64,000 nt of DNA from Clostridia bacterium (GTDB lineage Bacteria; Bacillota; Clostridia; Oscillospirales; Acutalibacteraceae), in contig JAFQCU010000036.1 of the NCBI GenBank assembly GCA_017416285.1, positions 62,001 through 126,000 on the forward strand. Reading direction: 5' to 3'. The translations under genes and the position numbers were made by a program. Below the pieces are notes generated by a model, which made no database searches, was not told the DNA's origin, and saw only the letters and a program-made list of their open reading frames with translations. Positions 9,115-16,463 of the stretch are shown in pieces; position 1 is the stretch's first letter, and the number at the start of each line of letters is the position of its first letter.

Positions 9115-9140
9115 AAAACGCACCCAAACGGGTGCGTTTT
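9115..9140. terminator. Bidirectional terminator closing the polysaccharide cluster
   Basis: Perfect 11-bp inverted repeat AAAACGCACCC / GGGTGCGTTTT with a 4-base loop, followed by T-rich sequence on the plus strand and preceded by A-rich sequence, so it can serve both converging units. Confidence 0.85.
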
Positions 9141-9154
9141 GCATTTGTGTTTTT

Positions 9155-9757
9155 TTAAATTATCCCAACAACTTCAACAACGCCTGTTTTGTGGTAGAGG
9201 GACGGAGTTACAAGAAGGCTGTAGCCTTGACCGCTGTCGGCACTCCATTCAACCGGCTTTGCCTGTGGCACGCCGCAAGCACCGAGCAGCATCATAATTG
9301 CGCCGCCGTGCATAATAACTGCGCTGTGCTCAATATCGTTTTCAAGCATATCTATAACAATTTGCTGAAGACCTACGCAAAGGCGTTTAACAAAATCGGT
9401 GTTGCTTTCGCCGTTCGGTGCAGGAATTTTGCCTGCAACCCAAAGCGCAAAGTTTTGGTCAAGCTCTAATTCGCCGGCGGTTTTGCCCTCAAAATCGCCA
9501 AAGTCGTATTCCTTTAAATTATCAACCGGATAAATTGGCATATTGGGGTATAAAACTGCGGCAGACTGCTTTGCACGAAGCAGTGGGCTTGAATAAAGTC
9601 GCTCAATTTCGGGGTAATCAATATCACGGCGCATATTGATTAGCTCGTTCATACCCTCGGGGGATAAGGGCATATCGGTTTTGCAGCCGATATAAAGTCC
9701 TTTTTTGTTTGCATCGGTTGCGCCGTGTCGTATAAGATGAATTTTAAGGGTTCTCAT
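9155..9757 (-). CDS. Histidine phosphatase family protein (phosphoglycerate mutase-like)
   Basis: 200-residue member of the branch with the N-terminal catalytic motif: LIRHGATDANKKG supplies the phospho-accepting His. YSSPLLRAKQSA, KEYDFGDFEGK and the second histidine in IMHGGAIMML complete the active site. Relatives include CobC (alpha-ribazole phosphatase), GpmB-like phosphatases and broad phosphatases. No cobalamin synthesis gene is adjacent, so CobC activity is not claimed. It starts 3 bases after the hemW stop with GGAG upstream, and is the last gene of a pduL-hemW-phosphatase operon. Confidence 0.82.
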   Translation of the reverse strand: MRTLKIHLIRHGATDANKKGLYIGCKTDMPLSPEGMNELINMRRDIDYPEIERLYSSPLLRAKQSAAVLYPNMPIYPVDNLKEYDFGDFEGKTAGELELDQNFALWVAGKIPAPNGESNTDFVKRLCVGLQQIVIDMLENDIEHSAVIMHGGAIMMLLGACGVPQAKPVEWSADSGQGYSLLVTPSLYHKTGVVEVVGII

Positions 9758-9760
9758 TAT

Positions 9761-10843
9761 CTAAAACTCCTCCAAAATTTCGGAAATAATACTGTTTGAA
9801 AGCAACATTCCGCTATTGGTTAATGAAAAATTGCCGTCATCTAAAATGGCTAATCCGTTTTTTGAAAAAAGCTCACATTTTTGTTTTGCGGCGGTGGGTA
9901 AATCTTCGGTTTTTATCCCGTCTTTAAGGCGTAGAGCGAGCATAATCCGCTCACTTAAATCCCCACCCTCGCCATCGGGTGTGGGAGAGTTGCCTTTAAT
10001 AAAGGCTTTAAGGTCACGTGGGTAGTAAAACCGCTTTCCGTCCAAAAATGAGTGAGCCGCTGGGCCAAGACCTAAATATTCCTCACACTTCCAATATTTT
10101 AAATTGTGCTTACTTTCAAAATTTTCTTTACAAAAATTAGAAATTTCATAATGGCAAAAACCGTTATTTTCGAGGTATTCGCACATAAACAAATATTGGT
10201 CGCTGACCGCATCGTCATCAGGTAAATTCAGTGTAGCTTTTTGCTTATAAAACTTAGTATTTTCCTCGATTTTTAAAATATAAGCCGAAATATGCTCTGG
10301 GCTTAAGTCTAAAAGAAAATCAAGGCCGTTTTTTAGCGTTTTCAAATTACTGTCGGGCAGACCGAGCATTAAATCAAGCGAAACATTGTTAAAACCAAGG
10401 TTGCGTGCGGCTTTAACTGCCGTTTGGGTATCCTTGGCGGTGTGGCGGCGACCAAGGACTGAAAGCTCGTTATCGTCACCGCTTTGAGCCCCGATAGAAA
10501 TACGATTAACCCCCGCCGTTTTTGCGTTTTTTAGAATTTCCAACACGTTGTCAGCGGGGTTTAGCTCAAGGGTGATTTCGGCATTATCTAAAACGTTAAA
10601 ATTTTCATAAACAGCCTTTAAAAGTGGCACCAAATGGTGGTTTAAAAGCGATGGTGTGCCACCACCAAGGTAAATAGTATCAATGGGACGGTTTATTTTG
10701 CCGCCCCATTGTTTTATTTCTCTTATAAGTGCAGTTAGATAACTGTCAATAAGCTCCTCATTAGTAAAAGCAGAATAAAAATCGCAATAAGCGCATTTGC
10801 CATTACAAAAAGGGATATGTAGGTATAAACCTAAATTAGTCAA
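9761..10843 (-). CDS. hemW: Radical SAM heme chaperone HemW
   Basis: 360-residue radical SAM protein of the HemN-like HemW family. The cluster motif is CNGKCAYCDFYSAF, i.e. CxxxCxxC plus the F/Y residues, close to the N-terminus, preceded by the LYLHIPFC strand. GGGTPS is the SAM-binding GGE-type motif. ISIGAQSGD and the C-terminal HNLKYWKCEEYLGLGPAAHS are HemW signatures. HemW inserts heme into respiratory proteins and does not oxidise coproporphyrinogen. A TTG at 10843 is chosen because GGGTGA sits 6 bases upstream; a GTG at 10852 lies inside that site. It overlaps the pduL 3' end. Confidence 0.9.
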   Translation of the reverse strand: MTNLGLYLHIPFCNGKCAYCDFYSAFTNEELIDSYLTALIREIKQWGGKINRPIDTIYLGGGTPSLLNHHLVPLLKAVYENFNVLDNAEITLELNPADNVLEILKNAKTAGVNRISIGAQSGDDNELSVLGRRHTAKDTQTAVKAARNLGFNNVSLDLMLGLPDSNLKTLKNGLDFLLDLSPEHISAYILKIEENTKFYKQKATLNLPDDDAVSDQYLFMCEYLENNGFCHYEISNFCKENFESKHNLKYWKCEEYLGLGPAAHSFLDGKRFYYPRDLKAFIKGNSPTPDGEGGDLSERIMLALRLKDGIKTEDLPTAAKQKCELFSKNGLAILDDGNFSLTNSGMLLSNSIISEILEEF

Positions 10844-11408
10844 GAATTTCACCCATCTGACCGCAGCCTACTAAAGCAGCGTTAGCTTCGTCGGTGTCAA
10901 TGTGCATTGCAAGAGCGTAAGAAGGACTTACACGTGCAACAACGTCACCGAAAACGAGTGAACGACCGTTGGTATCAACCTTAACTGAAACGATTTGCTT
11001 ATCGGTAATGCCGTATTTTTCAGCATCAGCGGGGGTCATATGTATATGACGCTTTGCAGCGATAACGCCCTGTGTGAGTTCTACTTCGCCCTTGGGACCA
11101 ACGATCTTACAAGCGCCGCTGCCTGCAACGTCGCCTGATTCACGAATGGGAGCAGTAACGCCGATAGCACGTGCATCGGTTAAAGAAAGCTCAACCTGAG
11201 TGTCAGGGCGAACAGGACCGAGGATAGATGCCTTTAATGAAGATTTAGCACCAACAATGGTAACCTTTTCTTCACAAGCAAACTGACCGGGCTGTGAAAG
11301 GTCCTTTTTGGGGGTGAGCTGATAGCCTTCACCAAAAAGAATTTCCAAATCCTTTTGTGATACGTGAACGTGACGAGCAGAAATTTCAACTAATACTTCT
11401 TTTGCCAT
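10836..11408 (-). CDS. pduL: PduL-type phosphate acyltransferase
   Basis: 190-residue zinc-dependent phosphotransacylase that interconverts acyl-CoA and acyl phosphate. It has the tandem beta-barrel arrangement with two histidine clusters, SARHVHVS near residue 15 and AKRHIHMTP near residue 123, plus the conserved GPVRPDTQVELS segment. There is no N-terminal microcompartment-targeting extension, and no shell protein is nearby, so it is probably the cytosolic phosphotransacetylase that partners acetate kinase (encoded at 38026-39222). AAGGAG precedes the ATG. It is the first gene of the operon with hemW. Confidence 0.9.
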   Translation of the reverse strand: MAKEVLVEISARHVHVSQKDLEILFGEGYQLTPKKDLSQPGQFACEEKVTIVGAKSSLKASILGPVRPDTQVELSLTDARAIGVTAPIRESGDVAGSGACKIVGPKGEVELTQGVIAAKRHIHMTPADAEKYGITDKQIVSVKVDTNGRSLVFGDVVARVSPSYALAMHIDTDEANAALVGCGQMGEILD

Positions 11409-11444
11409 TTTAAAAACTCCTTAAAGTTATTATTCTTTGACTAT

Positions 11445-11472
11445 ATTTTAACATATTTTCTATATAATTCAA
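11445..11472 (-). promoter_or_regulatory. Possible promoter of pduL operon
   Basis: On the minus strand TTGAAT (11472-11467) and TAAAAT (11450-11445) are 16 bp apart, 37 bases upstream of the pduL start. Fit to the sigma-A consensus is moderate. Confidence 0.45.
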
Positions 11473-11494
11473 GGGGGTTGTGGGAAATTTTTGA

Positions 11495-11737
11495 TTAACA
11501 TTCTTCTATATTTTCTCGTTTAAAAACCTCTGAAGCGAAAAACTCCTCAAGGCTTATTTCTAAGCCGTCACAAATCTCATAAATTATTCTAAGCTTCATA
11601 CTGGGATAGGAACACTTCATAATTGTGCTTAAGGTGGACTGTGGAACACCCGTTTTTAAATATAATTGATATTGTGTTATTTTGCGTTCTTTACAAAGTT
11701 CTTTTATTCTGTGCGCAACAGCCTCATTTAATTTCAT
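11495..11737 (-). CDS. Small XRE-family helix-turn-helix regulator
   Basis: 80 residues, essentially a single Cro/C1-type DNA-binding domain. The recognition helix region reads TQYQLYLKTGVPQSTLSTIM (about residues 21-40), followed by the GLEISLEEFFAS strand-helix typical of the family. The ATG at 11737 is chosen because AGGGTGAT lies just upstream; an ATG 21 bases earlier has no ribosome site. No effector domain is present. It is divergent from a 58-residue Cys-rich protein, a likely target by position. Confidence 0.8.
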   Translation of the reverse strand: MKLNEAVAHRIKELCKERKITQYQLYLKTGVPQSTLSTIMKCSYPSMKLRIIYEICDGLEISLEEFFASEVFKRENIEEC

Positions 11738-11864
11738 AATTATCACCCTATACTTCATTTACTCGATAATTCTATAAACAAGTATAAGAAAAAGCGTTTT
11801 TAAAATACTTCGTGTACTTGATATTTGTAACAATTCGTGTTAAAATAATTGTTGAGGTGATTTT

Positions 11865-12041
11865 ATGCTCCAATTATTTTGCGAAAACGAATTTTGCATA
11901 TATCAAAAACAAGGAAATTGTATTTTGGAAAGCGTGCAGCTTGATATACAAGGAAACTGTGTTGATTGCATATATATTGATATTGACGAAGATACTTTGA
12001 GCAATCTTAAAAAGAAACTTTTGAAAGAATTAGCACCGTGA
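11865..12041 (+). CDS. 58-residue cysteine-rich small protein
   Basis: Short ORF beginning ATG CTC CAA, preceded by the strong ribosome site GAGGTGAT with 3-base spacing, identical to the spacing at feoA in this window. Cysteines at residues 6, 11, 19, 32 and 35 are arranged as CxxxxC, C and CxxC, suggesting a small metal (zinc or iron-sulfur) site. The C-terminal half is acidic (YIDIDED) then basic and helical (LKKKLLKELAP). I do not recognise a characterised family. It is divergent from the XRE regulator and followed by a terminator, so it is likely a real monocistronic gene. Confidence 0.65.
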   Translation: MLQLFCENEFCIYQKQGNCILESVQLDIQGNCVDCIYIDIDEDTLSNLKKKLLKELAP

Positions 12042-12090
12042 TCCATCTCTTTTTACGTGTTGCACAGGCTATAATAAAAATAACTAATTA

Positions 12091-12120
12091 AGCGGTTGGC
12101 TTTGGCTGACCGCTGTTTAT
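12091..12120 (+). terminator. Terminator after the Cys-rich small gene
   Basis: AGCGGTTGGC / GCTGACCGCT pair over 10 bp (two G-U pairs) with a 4-base loop, followed by GTTTATTTTAT. It lies 50 bases past the small ORF stop. Confidence 0.65.
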
Positions 12121-12223
12121 TTTATGTGGGAAAATAATCGGATTGAGGTTTATCGCTTACGCAAGGTAATAGGTAAGAGGTAAGGTGTCGCTTCGTGACG
12201 TATATTAATTGGTTTGTACAATA

Positions 12224-12251
12224 ATTACGAATTACGCATTACGAATTACGA
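12224..12251. repeat. Four-unit heptamer tandem repeat ATTACGN
   Basis: Four consecutive 7-bp units ATTACGA, ATTACGC, ATTACGA, ATTACGA, followed at once by a small GAGC/GCTC hairpin. It lies in the 362-base gene-free stretch 12042-12403, which otherwise holds only the upstream terminator and the pyrH promoter. Confidence 0.8.
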
Positions 12252-12339
12252 ATTGAGCGTTAGCTCAACAAACTATAATTTAAACACAAAGACAATTTTT
12301 ACTTGTTTATGAATTTTTTAAGATTGTTAGTAATTACAA

Positions 12340-12368
12340 TTGACATTATTTCGCTGATATTGTAAAAT
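12340..12368 (+). promoter_or_regulatory. Sigma-A promoter of the pyrH operon
   Basis: TTGACA (12340-12345), 17-bp spacer, TAAAAT (12363-12368), ending 35 bases before the pyrH ATG. The -35 matches consensus exactly. Confidence 0.75.
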
Positions 12369-12403
12369 ATTATTAATAATATAATAGAGTTAGGGTGTTT
12401 TAA

Positions 12404-13108
12404 ATGAAACCTGTTTATAAGCGTGTGCTTTTAAAGCTCAGCGGTGAGGTTCTTGCCGGTGAAAAAGGCGTAGGTCTTGATTTTGATAAGGTTCTTGAAA
12501 TTTGCGAAAAGGTTAAGGACTGTGTGGATATGGGTGTTCAGGTTGCTATCGTTGTTGGCGGCGGCAATTTCTGGCGTGGCCGTTCAAGCGGCAAGATGGA
12601 CCGCACACGTGCCGACCATATGGGCATGCTTGCAACCTCAATCAATGCGCTTGCATTGGCTGACGGTCTTGAACAGTTGGGTGTAAATGCCCGTGTTCAG
12701 ACCGCTATTGAAATGCGTCAAGTGGCTGAGCCTTATATCAGAAACAAGGCTGTTCGCCATTTAGAAAAAGGCAGGGTTGTAATTTTCGGTTGCGGCACAG
12801 GTAACCCCTTCTTCTCAACCGACACAGGCGCAGCGCTTAGGGCTGCTGAAATCGGTGCTGACGTAATCTTTAAAGCAACCAACGTTGACGGTGTGTTTGA
12901 CAGCGACCCCAAAAAGAACCCCGATGCCAAAAAGTACGACACGCTTACCCATTTGGAAGTGTTACAAAAAGAGCTTCACGTTATGGATGCTACTGCCGCT
13001 TCGCTTTGTATGGACAACAACATCCAAATTTTAGTTTTCAATTTAGACGACCCACAAAATATTGTTTCTGCCATGGTTGGTGAAACCATTGGTACTATTG
13101 TTAAATAA
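12404..13108 (+). CDS. pyrH: UMP kinase
   Basis: 234-residue bacterial UMP kinase of the amino acid kinase fold, making UDP from UMP and ATP in the cytoplasm; normally hexameric and GTP-activated. The N-terminal [14 protein letters not shown] is the phosphate-binding strand-loop. [27 protein letters not shown] and [16 protein letters not shown] are PyrH signatures. Length is typical. A TAGGGTGTTTTAA site precedes the ATG. It heads the operon pyrH-frr-uppS-cdsA-dxr-rseP-ispG-polC behind a strong promoter. Confidence 0.97.
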   Translation: MKPVYKRVLLKLSGEVLAGEKGVGLDFDKVLEICEKVKDCVDMGVQVAIVVGGGNFWRGRSSGKMDRTRADHMGMLATSINALALADGLEQLGVNARVQTAIEMRQVAEPYIRNKAVRHLEKGRVVIFGCGTGNPFFSTDTGAALRAAEIGADVIFKATNVDGVFDSDPKKNPDAKKYDTLTHLEVLQKELHVMDATAASLCMDNNIQILVFNLDDPQNIVSAMVGETIGTIVK

Positions 13109-13126
13109 CCTTTAAGGAGAGTATTT

Positions 13127-13681
13127 ATGAACGAGCTTATTAAGAATACAGAAGAAAAAATGATTAAAACTCTTGGCGTTTTGGAAAGAGAGTATAAATC
13201 TATCCGTGCAGGCCGTGCAAACGTTGCAGTTCTCGACAGAATTACCGTTGACTACTATGGCTGCCCCACACCTATTCAGCAGATGGCTGCTGTTTCGGTT
13301 CCGGAACCCCGTATTTTGATGATACAGCCGTGGGATGCCACCACCTTAAAGGCTATTGAAAAGGCAATTTTAACTTCAGACATTGGCATTAATCCCCAAA
13401 ATGACGGTCGTGTTATCCGCCTTGCTTTCCCGCCCCTTACAGAGGAACGCAGAAGGGATATCTGCAAGGACGTTAAGAAGATAGCCGAAGACACAAAGGT
13501 TGCTATCCGTAATACCCGCCGTGATGCTTTAGAAAAGCTCAAGGCACTTAAAAAGGGTAACAGCATTACTGAAGATGATGAAGCCAACGGCGAAAAGAAG
13601 ATTCAGAATCTTACCGACAAATATTGTAAAGAAATTGACGTAATGGCTGCCGATAAGGAAAAGGAAATTTTAGAAATTTAA
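13127..13681 (+). CDS. frr: Ribosome recycling factor
   Basis: 184 residues, standard length for RRF, which with EF-G splits the post-termination ribosome. Signature segments are visible: LEREYKSIRAGRANVAVLDR, GCPTPIQQMAAVSVPEPR, NPQNDGRVIRLAFPPLTEERR and the C-terminal helix of the coiled domain. It starts 18 bases after pyrH with AAGGAG before the ATG, the conserved pyrH-frr pair of bacteria. Confidence 0.97.
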   Translation: MNELIKNTEEKMIKTLGVLEREYKSIRAGRANVAVLDRITVDYYGCPTPIQQMAAVSVPEPRILMIQPWDATTLKAIEKAILTSDIGINPQNDGRVIRLAFPPLTEERRRDICKDVKKIAEDTKVAIRNTRRDALEKLKALKKGNSITEDDEANGEKKIQNLTDKYCKEIDVMAADKEKEILEI

Positions 13682-13698
13682 TTTGTCGAAATTAAAAG

Positions 13699-13724
13699 CA
13701 GCGGTCTCGTTATAGGGGCCGCTG
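13699..13724 (+). terminator. Weak hairpin between frr and uppS
   Basis: CAGCGGTC / GGCCGCTG can pair over 8 bp with a 10-base loop, followed by only three T. It may reduce read-through or stabilise the frr transcript; not a strong terminator. Confidence 0.4.
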
Positions 13725-13753
13725 TTTAACACAGGCAAAAGGGAGTGACCGCT

Positions 13754-14452
13754 TTGGCTATTGATAACCGCATTTTACCTCAGCATATCGCTATTATTAT
13801 GGACGGCAACGGCCGTTGGGCAAAAAAGAAAGGTCTGCCACGCACGGCAGGGCACGTTGCAGGCGCAAAGGCTTTTAAAAACATTGCGAGATATTGCAAC
13901 AAAATCGGGTTAAAATATTTAACGGTTTATGCTTTTTCTACTGAAAACTGGAAGCGACCCGAGGATGAAGTAAACGGCATTATGAATTTGCTTCGTGACT
14001 ATTTAAAGGACGCCGAAAACTTCAAGGATGAAAATATCCGTGTGCGCTTTATAGGTGACCGTACTCCTTTGGCCGATGATATTAAAGAGCTTATGGCTAA
14101 AAATGAAGAGGATTCCAAAAATGCCACAGGTCTTACCCTTTATATCGCCATTAACTATGGCGGTAGGGATGAAATTGTAAAAGCGGTACAAAAAATTATT
14201 GACAGCGGCGTTAAAAGTGAGGACGTAAACGAAAAATTAATTTCTGACAGTCTTTACACCTATGATTGCCCCGACCCTGATTTTATTATTCGCCCAAGCG
14301 GTGAATACCGCCTTTCAAATTATCTTATATGGCAGTCGGCTTATTCGGAATTTTGGTATTCCGACATTTTATGGCCCGACTTTAAGGAAAAGGATTTAGA
14401 AAAAGCAATCGACGATTTTTTAAAGCGCAACCGTCGTTTCGGAGGAATTTAA
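13754..14452 (+). CDS. uppS: Undecaprenyl diphosphate synthase (cis-prenyltransferase)
   Basis: 232 residues. It condenses farnesyl diphosphate with isopentenyl diphosphates to the C55 lipid carrier for wall and surface polymers. The catalytic Asp lies in HIAIIMDGNGRWAKKKGLPR at the N-terminus; FSTENWKRP, INYGGRDEI and RPSGEYRLSNYLIWQSAYSE follow. The TTG at 13754 is preferred: AAAGGGAG lies 9 bases upstream, while the in-frame GTG at 13745 overlaps that site. It shares the operon with cdsA, dxr and ispG, which supply related lipid and isoprenoid precursors. Confidence 0.95.
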   Translation: MAIDNRILPQHIAIIMDGNGRWAKKKGLPRTAGHVAGAKAFKNIARYCNKIGLKYLTVYAFSTENWKRPEDEVNGIMNLLRDYLKDAENFKDENIRVRFIGDRTPLADDIKELMAKNEEDSKNATGLTLYIAINYGGRDEIVKAVQKIIDSGVKSEDVNEKLISDSLYTYDCPDPDFIIRPSGEYRLSNYLIWQSAYSEFWYSDILWPDFKEKDLEKAIDDFLKRNRRFGGI

Positions 14453-14453
14453 A

Positions 14454-15311
14454 ATGAAAACACGAATTATATCGGGTGTTATACTCATCAGTGTTATAGC
14501 GGGTGTTTTGGCTTTGGGTTATCTTGTAAACCCATTGTTTATGACAGCCTTTATTGCAATTATTGCAAGTATTGCCACTTGGGAACTGCTTCACAACGTT
14601 GCAAAAATTGAGAGCAAAATTATTAATGCGATAGCGGTTGTTTATACTGCCGTAGCCGTTGTAAACTTTGCGCTTGAGGGCTTTCAAATCGGCAAGTTTT
14701 TAATCACCACCTACCACATTACCGTGGTTTACGTTTTAATTGCGGTTTTTTTAACCCTTAAAAAGCACGACAAATTAGACCTTGGCGGTATTTTGTCACT
14801 TTGTGTTATGCCCTTTGTTATGGCTTATGCCTTTGGCTCGCTTGAAAAAATTGCAAACTATGGCGCAAAGTATGAGCTTGAAATTGGTGGTATTTCGGCA
14901 TTAACGGGAATATATTATTTACTGATGATGCTTGTTTTTTCAGCAGGCTGTGACACCGGCGCTTACTTTGTGGGCGTAACCCTTGGCAAGCACAAGCTCT
15001 GTCCTGAAATTTCACCCAAAAAGACGGTCGAGGGCGCTATCGGCGGTATTTTAACAAGCGTTGTTTTTGCTTTAATTTTTAACTTTGCTTTCGGTATGAC
15101 CGAAAAGCTTGTTCCCACACTTATTTTTACAATTCCGCTTTGCATTGTTGGTATGTGCGGTGACTTGTTCGCATCTACCATTAAGCGTTCGGTTGGTCTT
15201 AAGGATTACGGCAATTTAATACCGGGTCATGGCGGCATACTTGACCGTTTTGATTCCATTTTAATGATTGCACCTATTTATTTAATTCTTATAAGCCTTG
15301 GGGTGTTATAA
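14454..15311 (+). CDS. cdsA: Phosphatidate cytidylyltransferase
   Basis: 285-residue multi-pass membrane enzyme making CDP-diacylglycerol from phosphatidic acid and CTP. About eight hydrophobic segments are visible. The C-terminal CDS signature is intact: KRSVGLKDYGNLIPGHGGIL followed by DRFDS. DTGAYFVG and SPKKTVEGAIGG are also characteristic. It starts 1 base after uppS, with GGAGG just upstream of the ATG, so the two are tightly coupled. Confidence 0.95.
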   Translation: MKTRIISGVILISVIAGVLALGYLVNPLFMTAFIAIIASIATWELLHNVAKIESKIINAIAVVYTAVAVVNFALEGFQIGKFLITTYHITVVYVLIAVFLTLKKHDKLDLGGILSLCVMPFVMAYAFGSLEKIANYGAKYELEIGGISALTGIYYLLMMLVFSAGCDTGAYFVGVTLGKHKLCPEISPKKTVEGAIGGILTSVVFALIFNFAFGMTEKLVPTLIFTIPLCIVGMCGDLFASTIKRSVGLKDYGNLIPGHGGILDRFDSILMIAPIYLILISLGVL

Positions 15312-16447
15312 TGAAAAGCCTAATTATACTTGGCTCAACAGGGTCAATCGGCACACAGGCGCTTGAGGTTTGCAAGCGTGACGGCTATAAGGTTGTGGCC
15401 TTGGCGGCGGGCAGTAATATTGAGCTTTTAGAGGCTCAGGCCCGTGAATTTTCGGTAAAAGCCGTTGCCGTTTTTAATGAAGAAAAAGCAAATGAGCTTA
15501 AAATAAAACTTCGTGATACCGATATTAAGGTATTATCAGGTGTCGAGGGCGTGTGCGAGGTTGCACAGTGGGAAGCCGATATTGTTCTTAACTCTATTGT
15601 GGGTATTGCGGGGCTTCGCCCGACGCTTGCCGCCATTGAAAGCGGTAAGGATATTGCCCTTGCTAATAAAGAAACCTTGGTTACAGGCGGAGATATTGTC
15701 AACCGTACCGCAAAGGAAAAAGGCGTTAAAATCTTACCCGTTGACAGTGAACATTCGGCAATTTTTCAGTCGCTTCAGGGTGCACCTAAAGACAGTCTTA
15801 AAAAGATTTTACTTACTGCATCGGGTGGTCCTTTCTTCGGCAAAACCCGTCGTGATTTAGAAAACGTTACCGTAAAGGAAGCGCTTGCTCACCCTAACTG
15901 GTCAATGGGCGCAAAAATTACCATAGATTCGGCAACACTTATGAACAAGGGGCTTGAGGTTATTGAAGCTGTGCACCTTTTTGGTGTAAGTGCAAATGAT
16001 ATTGAGGTTTTGGTTCACCGCCAAAGTATTCTACACTCGGCAGTTGAGCTTTCCGACGGCGCAGTTATCGGTCAGCTTGGCACACCCGATATGAGATTAC
16101 CTATTCAGTACGCTTTAACCTACCCCGAAAGAAGTAATTACGCTTTTGAAAAATTAAGCCTTTCCGATATTGGCACACTTACCTTTCAAAAGCCCGATAC
16201 CGACACCTTCCGCTGTTTACCGCTGTGTATTTCAGCTATTAACGAGGGCGGTCTTCGACCGACAGCCGTTAACGGTGCTAATGAAGAAGCGGTACGCCTT
16301 TTCTTAGAGGGTAAAATCAAGTTCTTGCAAATTGCAGAACTTGTGGAAAAGGCTGCATATTCTGTACAGAATAAAAAGGACTTTAATTTAGAGGATATTC
16401 TTTATACCGACAAAGCCGCACGTAAAGCGGTGCTTGAAAATATTTAG
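15311..16447 (+). CDS. dxr: 1-deoxy-D-xylulose-5-phosphate reductoisomerase
   Basis: 378 residues, second enzyme of the MEP isoprenoid pathway (DXP to MEP, NADPH- and metal-dependent). The N-terminal LGSTGSIGTQALEV is the NADPH motif, ANKETLVTGG the central motif, PVDSEHSAIFQ holds metal and substrate ligands, and ASGGPFFGK and SMGAKITIDSATLMNKGLEVIEA follow in two adjoining segments. The ATG overlaps the cdsA TAA by one base. Cotranscription with ispG places two MEP enzymes in this operon. Confidence 0.96.
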   Translation: MKSLIILGSTGSIGTQALEVCKRDGYKVVALAAGSNIELLEAQAREFSVKAVAVFNEEKANELKIKLRDTDIKVLSGVEGVCEVAQWEADIVLNSIVGIAGLRPTLAAIESGKDIALANKETLVTGGDIVNRTAKEKGVKILPVDSEHSAIFQSLQGAPKDSLKKILLTASGGPFFGKTRRDLENVTVKEALAHPNWSMGAKITIDSATLMNKGLEVIEAVHLFGVSANDIEVLVHRQSILHSAVELSDGAVIGQLGTPDMRLPIQYALTYPERSNYAFEKLSLSDIGTLTFQKPDTDTFRCLPLCISAINEGGLRPTAVNGANEEAVRLFLEGKIKFLQIAELVEKAAYSVQNKKDFNLEDILYTDKAARKAVLENI

Positions 16448-16463
16448 TTTATAGGTGATTAAC

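Noticed and set aside
9155..9757. Calling the histidine phosphatase CobC
   Set aside because: No cobalamin synthesis genes are adjacent; the sequence alone fits several phosphatase functions.
11812..12000. Plus-strand open frame overlapping the Cys-rich small gene
   Set aside because: No ribosome site, starts before the divergent regulatory region ends, and is out of frame with the better-supported 11865-12041 gene.
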